Below are positions 6,319 through 10,793 of a DNA stretch of 10,793 nucleotides, piece by piece. This DNA is from Actinomycetes bacterium (GTDB taxonomy: Bacteria > Actinomycetota > Acidimicrobiia > Acidimicrobiales > Microtrichaceae), in NCBI GenBank assembly GCA_023392475.1, contig JAEVZA010000045.1, positions 1 to 10,793 on the forward strand, in the 5' to 3' direction. The stretch's first letter is position 1; each line of letters starts with the position of its first letter. The translations under genes were made by a program, and so were the position numbers. A model generated the notes under the pieces. It was not told where the DNA came from, did no database searches, and was given only the letters and a program-made list of their open reading frames with translations.

Positions 6319-7187
6319 CCGCCGGCACCGCCGGCACCGCCGGCACGACCGCGGCCCGGCTCGTCGGGTTCGGCCGGGCGCCGCGCCCGCAGCGAGTAGA
6401 GCAGCGGGAACGGCGTCGCTCCGTCGGGGAAGCGGTGGAGCCCGTCCTCGCCCCGTTCGAGCCACGGCGTCGGCGCCGGCGTGAACGGCCACTCGTGGTA
6501 GAGCTCGATCGCGAGCCCGGCGTCGAGGATCGCCGTGAGCACGTCGCCCAGGGGGTGGAGCCGCTCCCACGTCGTGGCGTGCTCGAACGTCGCGTCGGGG
6601 GCGCCGTACGAGCCAACCTGCGGCTCCGTCCAGGCCTGGTACGCGCCGGTGATGGCGTCCTCGCGCAGCGTGCGGCCGTCGTCGCCGAGCGCCATCCACA
6701 TCGGGTGGAGCTCCACGAGGTAGAGGCTGCCCCCGGGCCGGAGCAGGTCGGCGACGACGCGGCCCCACCGGCGGAGGTCGGGGAGCCAGTTCAGCGCGCC
6801 GACGCCCGTGTAGACGACGTCGAACCGCCCGACGCCGAGCGCGGCGACGGCGTGGAGCACGTCCGCCCGCACCCACTCGACGTCCACCTCGCACCGCGCC
6901 GCGAGGCCTGCCGCGGCGGCGAGGGCCGGGGTCGAGAAGTCGAGCCCGACGACGCGCGCCCCGAGCCGTGCCCACCCGACCGTGTCGGTCCCGATGTGGC
7001 ACTGGAGGTGCACGAGGTCGAGCCCGTCGACGGGGTCGCACTCCTCGACCTCGAACGGGCGCAGCCCACGACCGCCGGCCACGACCTCGTCCAGGTGGTA
7101 CGTCGACGTCGGCGAGGCGTGCGCCGGCGCCCGCTCGTCCCACCACGCCAGGTTCGCCTCGAGCCACTCGGTCCCGTGCTCCTCCAC
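6291..7187 (-). CDS. Class I SAM-dependent methyltransferase
   Basis: A 298-residue Rossmann-type methyltransferase. Motif I is LVHLQCHIG (58-66), a Gln-Cys-His variant of the glycine-rich loop; D83 in VVGLDFS ends the second strand and should bind the SAM ribose; RADV (107-110) is the adenine-side motif; FDVVYTGVGALNWLPDL (122-138) and LLRPGGSLYLVE follow as strands 4 and 5. The C-terminal half contains aromatic-rich segments (YHEWPF, PFPLLYSLRARRP) typical of this small uncharacterised actinobacterial group. The substrate is unknown. The start is a GTG at 7187 with no clear ribosome binding site. The tail after LRARRP is low complexity (three Ala-Gly-Gly units) and the last residues are read from DNA that is antisense to the dehydrogenase end, with a TAG at 6291-6293; this tail is probably not functional. 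Confidence 0.85.
   Translation of the reverse strand: MEEHGTEWLEANLAWWDERAPAHASPTSTYHLDEVVAGGRGLRPFEVEECDPVDGLDLVHLQCHIGTDTVGWARLGARVVGLDFSTPALAAAAGLAARCEVDVEWVRADVLHAVAALGVGRFDVVYTGVGALNWLPDLRRWGRVVADLLRPGGSLYLVELHPMWMALGDDGRTLREDAITGAYQAWTEPQVGSYGAPDATFEHATTWERLHPLGDVLTAILDAGLAIELYHEWPFTPAPTPWLERGEDGLHRFPDGATPFPLLYSLRARRPAEPDEPGRGRAGGAGGAGGQNPGRPSA
6321..6347. repeat. Three tandem 9-base units (GCCGGCACC)
   Basis: Units 6321-6329 and 6330-6338 are identical, and 6339-6347 differs at the last base. They start two bases after the dehydrogenase stop and, on the other strand, encode the Ala-Gly-Gly repeats near the methyltransferase C-terminus. As the unit is a multiple of three, copy-number change keeps the frame. 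Confidence 0.85.
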
Positions 7188-7237
7188 GGCGCCGAGTCTG
7201 GCCCGAGGCGCGCCGCCGCGCCTGCGATCATCGTCCC

Positions 7238-7723
7238 GTGACCGACGCCCCCTTCGCCGACCTCGGCGCCGCCTGCCCGGTCGACCTCGGGACGAGCGGC
7301 TGGCGCCGACTCGACCAGGCCACGGTCGACGCCCACGCCGCCACCACGGGCGACGCGCAGTGGATCCACAACGACCCCGACCGCGCCCGCCGGGAGTCCC
7401 CGTTCGGCGACCCGGTCGTGCAGGGCTTCCTGCTCCTCGCGTCGCTGACGGAGCTGTCGTCGGGGCTCACCTTCCCCGCGACTGCGCCGGTGTCCATGAT
7501 GGTCAACTACGGGTTCGACCGGGTCCGGTTCGTGCGCCCGGTGCCCGTCGGTTCGCAGGTGCGGTTGCGGGGCACGCTCGCCGAGGTCCGGGCCAGGGCG
7601 GACGACGGCGCGGTGCTGGTGGTCGACGTGGCGCTGGAGTCGGACGACGACCCCTCGCGCCCGGCCGTCGTGGCCCGGTGGCTGTTCCTCGCCCGCGGGA
7701 CCGGCGCGGTGGGCGACGGGTGA
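7238..7723 (+). CDS. MaoC-like (R)-specific enoyl-CoA hydratase / 3-hydroxyacyl-thioester dehydratase (HtdZ/NodN type)
   Basis: A 161-residue single hot-dog domain protein. The hydratase-2 motif is intact at its core: D39 and H44 in GDAQWIHNDPDRA are the catalytic pair, followed by ESPFGDPVVQGFLLL (53-67). The rest resembles M. tuberculosis HtdZ (Rv0130): VSMMVNYGFDRVRFVRPVPVGSQVRLRGTL corresponds to its 'INYGL-KVRFPAPVPVGSRVR' segment. Such enzymes add water across the trans-2 double bond of acyl-CoA to give (R)-3-hydroxyacyl-CoA. One family position differs: the usual 'AHGFL' is VQGFL, so His is Gln at 62; that residue is not one of the catalytic pair. GTG at 7238 is chosen because the domain starts soon after; no Shine-Dalgarno is visible, so translation may be leaderless. 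It is divergent from the methyltransferase with only 50 bases between starts. Confidence 0.88.
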   Translation: MTDAPFADLGAACPVDLGTSGWRRLDQATVDAHAATTGDAQWIHNDPDRARRESPFGDPVVQGFLLLASLTELSSGLTFPATAPVSMMVNYGFDRVRFVRPVPVGSQVRLRGTLAEVRARADDGAVLVVDVALESDDDPSRPAVVARWLFLARGTGAVGDG

Positions 7724-7832
7724 CGGACGCGTGAGGGCCGGGTCCCCCTTCCCTGGGACCCGGCCCTGCGGCGTCCGCCTCTCCCGATCGCGTTGGGGGC
7801 GCAACCTCGCATCCCGGCGGACCTGGTGGGTG
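7722..7832. repeat. Direct repeat copy 1 (about 110 bases, hairpin-containing)
   Basis: This stretch is repeated at 7893-8000 with few differences, including one single-base gap in the hairpin loop and a two-base gap near the end. It starts within the stop codon of the MaoC gene. Besides the hairpin it holds a second conserved part (7777-7820), from CCTCTCCCGATCGCG to CTCGCATCCCGGCGG, which has no reading-frame logic I can see. Both copies lie between the convergent ends of the MaoC and propeller genes. Confidence 0.9.
7725..7776. terminator. Hairpin of repeat copy 1 (after MaoC gene)
   Basis: The outer stem GGACGC (7725-7730) pairs with GCGTCC (7771-7776). The inner stem GGGCCGGGTCCC (7735-7746) pairs perfectly with GGGACCCGGCCC (7755-7766), with loop CCTTCCCT. 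Four-base bulges separate the stems. It begins two bases after the MaoC stop, a natural terminator position; there is no T run, and the structure is symmetrical enough to act on either strand. Confidence 0.72.
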
Positions 7833-7854
7833 TGCACCTATCGATAGCCCCCCG

Positions 7855-7877
7855 GCCGAACGGTCCCGTTACAGGTG
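7855..7877 (-). repeat. 23-base element, copy B (between the two hairpin repeats)
   Basis: These 23 bases are identical to 9376-9398. The centre is a palindrome, AACGG-TC-CCGTT (7859-7870). Read on the minus strand it begins CACCTGTAACGGGACC, and TATC follows 21 bases after TGTAAC in both copies. No gene follows copy B in that direction before hairpin repeat copy 1. It could be an orphan promoter or operator. Confidence 0.8.
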
Positions 7878-7892
7878 GCGCTCCCGGCGGCC

Positions 7893-8000
7893 GACGGATG
7901 CGTGCGGGCCGGGTCCCCCTTCCCCGGACCCGGCCCTGCGGCATCCGCCTCTCCCGATCGCGTTCGGGGTGCGACCTCGCATCCCGGCGGGTGGTGGGTG
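7893..8000. repeat. Direct repeat copy 2 (about 110 bases, hairpin-containing)
   Basis: Second copy of the 7722-7832 repeat, offset by 170-171 bases. It ends right at the stop codon of the propeller lipoprotein gene (8002-8004), so on the minus strand it is that gene's 3' flank. Both halves of the repeat, hairpin and CCTCTCCCGATCGCG tail, are kept. Confidence 0.9.
7896..7946. terminator. Hairpin of repeat copy 2 (after propeller lipoprotein gene)
   Basis: The outer stem GGATGC (7896-7901) pairs with GCATCC (7941-7946). The inner stem of 11 pairs is GGGCCGGGTCC (7906-7916) with GGACCCGGCCC (7926-7936), loop CCCTTCCCC. Relative to copy 1 the outer stem has C-G replaced by T-A on both sides, so pairing is kept. 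It is 56 bases past the minus-strand stop at 8002 and probably ends that transcript. Confidence 0.72.
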
Positions 8001-8001
8001 A

Positions 8002-9330
8002 TCAGTTGGCGAGCGCTCGCACGAACACGTCGTTCACTCCGTTGGTGTCGCCGGCGACGAGGTTGGTCGCTGCCGACCAGAACCCGATCACCCGCCCGTT
8101 CCCGCTGATGCCGGGCACGGAGCTGTCGGCGTCACCCCCGACGTTCCCGGGTCCGACGCTCAGGCGCGTGGTCGTCCCGGCGGTCACGTCCCGGAGGAAC
8201 ACATCGGCGCCGTAGCCGTTCGCGTCGGGGACGGTGCCGCCGTACGTGTAGAACGCGATCCGGCGTCCGTCGTCGGAGATCCCCGACGCGCTGGAGTACG
8301 AGTACCCGGTGACGTTGGCGCCGGACGTGTCGACGCTCACCATGGTGGTCGTCCCGGCGACGCGGTCCCGGCGGAACACGTCGTAGCCGGAGTCGGTGTC
8401 GCCCGGGACGAGGTTGCCGTCGAAGGCGCCGAAGACCACGTAGCGCCCGTCGTCGCTGAGCGCGGCCTGGGTGGTGCCCACGTCGGGCTGGCCGCCGGTC
8501 GAGGTGAGGCTCGCCTGATCGACCACCCCCGTCGTGAGGTCGTGCACGAAGATGTCGCTCACGCCGTCGGTGTCGGCCGGCACGACGCCGTCGGTGTCGG
8601 TCTCGAACGCCACGACCCGGCCGTCGCCCGAGATCGCCCCCTGCTGGGAGTACCCCGCGATCTGCGCTCCGCCCGGTCCGACGGAGACCCGGGAGGAGGT
8701 GCCCGTGGTCCGGTCCCACAGGTAGACGTCGCGCTGGCCGTTGGTGTCGCCCGGCTCCAGGGACTGGTAGGTCTCGAACAGGGCGCGGGACCCGTCGTCG
8801 CTGATCGCGGAGCCCCAGGTCTCGAACGACGCCCCCGAAGGACGCGCTCCGGAGGAGTCGACGCTGATCAGGGTCGTCGTGCCCGCCACGAGGTCGCGCA
8901 CGAACGCGTCGTACGTGCCGTTCGTGTCGCCGGTGACGAGATCCGGGGCGCCGGAGTCGAACACCACGTAGCGGCCGTCGCCGGAGATGCTCGGACCCCG
9001 GCTGGGACCGGCGCCGCTGCCGCCGCCGGTCGCCACGCTCACGAGCGTGGTCGTCCCGGTCCTGCGGTCGCGGACGAACACGTCGGTCGCTCCGTTCGCG
9101 TCGCCCGGGACGAGGTTCGAGGCGTCGGACTGGAACGCCACGTAGCGGCCGTCGTCGCTGAGCGACGGCGCCGGGGTGAACAGCGTGGAGCCGTTCGCCT
9201 GCGCGCCCGTCGTGGCGACGTCGACCCGTTGGGTGACGCTCGCCGGGGGTGTGGGTTGCGTGCACGCGGCGGCCGCGGCCACGACGACCACGAGCACCGC
9301 GAACCCGGTGGCCTTCCGACGTCCCTGCAT
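8002..9330 (-). CDS. Secreted lipoprotein, seven-bladed beta-propeller with PD40/TolB-like repeats
   Basis: A 442-residue product with a lipoprotein-type signal: MQGRRKATG, a valine/alanine core and C23 after AAA. Seven repeats of about 50-55 residues follow, each with 'S-DGR-V-F' near its start and a 'GDTNG--DVFVRD' loop; the first begins near residue 55 (SLSDDGRYVAF) and the last ends VNDVFVRALAN. Blade 7 lacks the strand that reads 'GTTTLVSVDTSGA' in other blades, and the segment after the signal (TQRVDVATTGAQ) has just that form, so the N-terminus probably closes the ring. The D-x-N/D-G-x-x-D loops could bind calcium. Function is unknown; surface binding or scaffolding is likely. ATG 9330 has GGAGGGGA 6 bases upstream. 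A much longer open frame running back to 10356 is rejected. Element A lies about 46-68 bases upstream of the start. Confidence 0.85.
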   Translation of the reverse strand: MQGRRKATGFAVLVVVVAAAAACTQPTPPASVTQRVDVATTGAQANGSTLFTPAPSLSDDGRYVAFQSDASNLVPGDANGATDVFVRDRRTGTTTLVSVATGGGSGAGPSRGPSISGDGRYVVFDSGAPDLVTGDTNGTYDAFVRDLVAGTTTLISVDSSGARPSGASFETWGSAISDDGSRALFETYQSLEPGDTNGQRDVYLWDRTTGTSSRVSVGPGGAQIAGYSQQGAISGDGRVVAFETDTDGVVPADTDGVSDIFVHDLTTGVVDQASLTSTGGQPDVGTTQAALSDDGRYVVFGAFDGNLVPGDTDSGYDVFRRDRVAGTTTMVSVDTSGANVTGYSYSSASGISDDGRRIAFYTYGGTVPDANGYGADVFLRDVTAGTTTRLSVGPGNVGGDADSSVPGISGNGRVIGFWSAATNLVAGDTNGVNDVFVRALAN

Positions 9331-9375
9331 GTCGACTCCCCTCCACATCGCTCTGGAGGGAGGGATACCGGCGCC

Positions 9376-9398
9376 GCCGAACGGTCCCGTTACAGGTG
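9376..9398 (-). promoter_or_regulatory. 23-base element, copy A (upstream of propeller lipoprotein gene)
   Basis: Identical over 23 bases to 7855-7877, with the same 12-base palindrome AACGG-TC-CCGTT at 9380-9391. It overlaps the stop codon (TAA, 9390-9392) of the upstream gene and ends 46 bases before the lipoprotein ATG. That distance fits an operator or the upstream part of a promoter; TGTAAC could be a -35 for an ECF-type sigma factor, but no convincing -10 is seen. The palindrome is too tight-looped to be a strong RNA hairpin, which favours a DNA-level role. Confidence 0.5.
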
Positions 9399-10793
9399 CG
9401 CCCGGTGCTCCCTGGCGACGGCCGCCCAGTGGGACAGGCCGGCGCCGGCGTCGTCGAGCGCGGCCCGCTCGAGGGCGTCGACGGCCCCGTCGCGGTCGCC
9501 CATGGAGGCGAGGGCGAGGCCGATGACGCGGTCGGCCGAGCCGAGCAGGGCCAGGCCGAGGAGGCTCAGGCGGGTCCCCGCGTGGTGCTCGACGGCGTCC
9601 AGGACGGTGCGGCCGAGCTCGGCGCAGCACGTGGCGGCGGCCAGCTCGCCCCCGAGGTGCCCCAGGAGGGGCCAGCCGACGCCGGCGGTCGGGAGCTGGT
9701 CGGGCCACGACGCGAGCTCCTCCGCGATGCGGCGTGCACCGTCGACGTCGCCCGCCGCGGCCGTCGCGCAGCCGGCCACCGCGAGCCGGGTCGGGTCGCG
9801 GTCGTCGGCGGCGACGAGCGGCTGCAGCACCGGCAGCAGCCCCCGGCCGGAGATCACCAGCAGCTGGTGGATCTGCTCGGTGGCGGCGGCGGGCGCGACG
9901 TGGAGCGACCGACCGAGCTCCGCGGCGCGGATCACCAGCTCCGCGGCCTCGTCCCAGCGACCCTCGGCGAGGAGCGAGGCGGCTCGGCCCGCCTCGACGT
10001 ACCAGCGCACGTCGGGCCGCGGGAACCGGTCGACCTGCTGCGCGAGCTGCTCGACCGCTTCCCGGTGCTCCTCGAGGGTGCCGTGGCGGCCGGTCTCGTG
10101 CAGCTCGAAGAGCATCGCCATCGAGGTGCCCGACATCGATCCCGTCACGTCGGCCCATCGCCGGAGGCGGTCGAGCGCCGGCGGGCCCGTCGCCGGATCC
10201 GCGGTGCACACGGTGGTGCGCTGGTACTCCATGCCGAGCACCAGGGCTCGGAGGTCGGGATCGTCGCCCTCGGCCGTCAGCGAGCCGGCCTCGTCGAGCA
10301 GGTCGTCGACGAGCGGCGAACCGCCCGCGAGGAGCTCGTGGTGGGCGGCCCAGCACGCGAGCCGTACGCGGAGGTCGATCTCGGACGCGGGCAGCCGCTT
10401 GAGGAGGTCCACGGAGTCGTCCACGAGGTCGTGTCGGCCGCCGCTGCCCACGTCGACCGGTCCGCGGGCGAGCACCGCCGCCGCCAGCAACCTGGGGTCG
10501 TCGAGCCGCCGGATCCGGGGCACGACGGCCTCGTGCACGGCGAGGCCGCGCTCGGCGTCGCCGGCGGCCATGAGGACCGACGCGATCTGGACGCGGCCGG
10601 CAAGGCCGTCGGTGCTGGAGGCCTCGGGCCCCACGACGTCGAGCAGCTCGCGCGCCAGCTCCGCGGCCTCGAGGTAGGACGCGCTGCGGACCAGGGCGAT
10701 GAGCGCCGGGCCGATGGCCGCCTCGAGCTCCGGGCGCCCCGCCGGGCCGGCGGCCAGCAGGTGCCGCACCGCGGCCGTCTCACGGCCCGGGCC
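9390..10793 (-). CDS. Large helical-repeat (TPR-like) protein, C-terminal part; possibly of an AAA/cyclase-type regulator
   Basis: The frame is open to the right edge, so only the last 467 codons are seen; the GTG near 10769 is internal to the open frame and need not be a start. The sequence is almost all alanine/leucine-rich helix, with TPR-like helix pairs such as LAEGRWDEAAELVIRAAELG, ATAAAGDVDGARRIAEELA and LASMGDRDGAVDALERAALDDAGAG. This is the style of the C-terminal half of actinobacterial multidomain ATPases (AAA regulators with BTAD or LuxR domains, or class III cyclase fusions). None of the enzymatic or DNA-binding domains is in view, and there is no LuxR helix-turn-helix at the C-terminus. 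The gene ends 59 bases before the lipoprotein start on the same strand, so the two may be co-transcribed. Function cannot be set from this part alone. Confidence 0.7.
   Translation of the reverse strand, partial: GPGRETAAVRHLLAAGPAGRPELEAAIGPALIALVRSASYLEAAELARELLDVVGPEASSTDGLAGRVQIASVLMAAGDAERGLAVHEAVVPRIRRLDDPRLLAAAVLARGPVDVGSGGRHDLVDDSVDLLKRLPASEIDLRVRLACWAAHHELLAGGSPLVDDLLDEAGSLTAEGDDPDLRALVLGMEYQRTTVCTADPATGPPALDRLRRWADVTGSMSGTSMAMLFELHETGRHGTLEEHREAVEQLAQQVDRFPRPDVRWYVEAGRAASLLAEGRWDEAAELVIRAAELGRSLHVAPAAATEQIHQLLVISGRGLLPVLQPLVAADDRDPTRLAVAGCATAAAGDVDGARRIAEELASWPDQLPTAGVGWPLLGHLGGELAAATCCAELGRTVLDAVEHHAGTRLSLLGLALLGSADRVIGLALASMGDRDGAVDALERAALDDAGAGLSHWAAVAREHRAHL

Noticed and set aside
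7722..8000. CRISPR array
   Set aside because: There are only two copies, about 110 bases long, imperfect, with a 60-base gap; no cas genes are near.
7793..8215. A 140-residue plus-strand reading frame through the repeat region, and a 145-residue one at 7507-7944 on the minus strand
   Set aside because: Both run across the repeats and into neighbouring genes' antisense strands, have no homology I recognise and no ribosome binding site; the region is better read as non-coding.
7722..9398. Insertion sequence or transposon bounded by the repeats
   Set aside because: The repeats are direct and lie mostly on one side of the lipoprotein gene, no transposase is encoded, and no target-site duplication is visible.
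8002..10356. A single 784-residue minus-strand reading frame covering the propeller protein plus a long N-terminal extension
   Set aside because: The extension is arginine/proline-rich, out of frame with the real helical-repeat gene on the same strand, and has no signal or domain. The strong ribosome binding site and lipoprotein signal place the true start at 9330.
8542..10677. A 711-residue plus-strand reading frame opposite the propeller and helical-repeat genes
   Set aside because: Low-complexity Arg/Ala/Ser composition typical of antisense frames in high-GC DNA; two well-supported genes lie on the other strand.

Overview
The window is very GC-rich (third codon positions almost always G or C), with GTG and ATG starts, tightly packed short divergent and convergent gene pairs, and typically actinobacterial gene families (an HtdZ-type MaoC dehydratase, a CaiB-family racemase, a Tat-type PhoD, FetAB). 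It looks like chromosomal DNA of a high-GC actinobacterium. The class Acidimicrobiia is a guess from the gene mix; nothing in the window proves it. I see no tRNA, rRNA, CRISPR array, transposase, phage or plasmid genes.

Layout. Positions 1-207 hold the tail of a CaiB/BaiF-type acyl-CoA racemase, converging on an EthD-like protein (224-922, minus). Divergent from that is a two-gene operon, fetA-fetB (1009-2443), for an iron-export-type ABC transporter; the two genes overlap by 14 bases. A very long hairpin (2475-2530) closes this operon. Next, four 11-base direct repeats that look like a PHO box (2557-2600) sit in front of a Tat-exported PhoD phosphatase (2632-4200). Converging on phoD is a stand-alone argJ (4243-5433, minus). 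Divergent from argJ is an NAD-type short-chain dehydrogenase (5518-6318), whose 3' end overlaps the 3' end of a SAM-dependent methyltransferase (6291-7187, minus). A MaoC-like enoyl-CoA hydratase (7238-7723) is divergent from the methyltransferase. The right part holds a seven-bladed beta-propeller lipoprotein (8002-9330, minus) and, upstream of it on the same strand, the C-terminal part of a large helical-repeat protein that runs off the window (9390-10793).

The racemase, short-chain dehydrogenase and MaoC hydratase could all act on acyl-CoA, lipid or steroid substrates, but they are not one operon. phoD under a PHO box is the clearest gene-plus-switch pair: phosphatase made when phosphate is scarce.

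The least explained DNA is 7722-8000 plus 9376-9398. Two ~110-base direct repeats each hold a strong hairpin, with one fully compensatory base-pair change between copies. Between them lies a 23-base sequence that is repeated exactly just upstream of the propeller lipoprotein gene. The order element A, lipoprotein gene, hairpin copy 2, element B, hairpin copy 1 (read on the minus strand) suggests a duplicated gene cassette from which the second gene has been lost. This is inference from one window.
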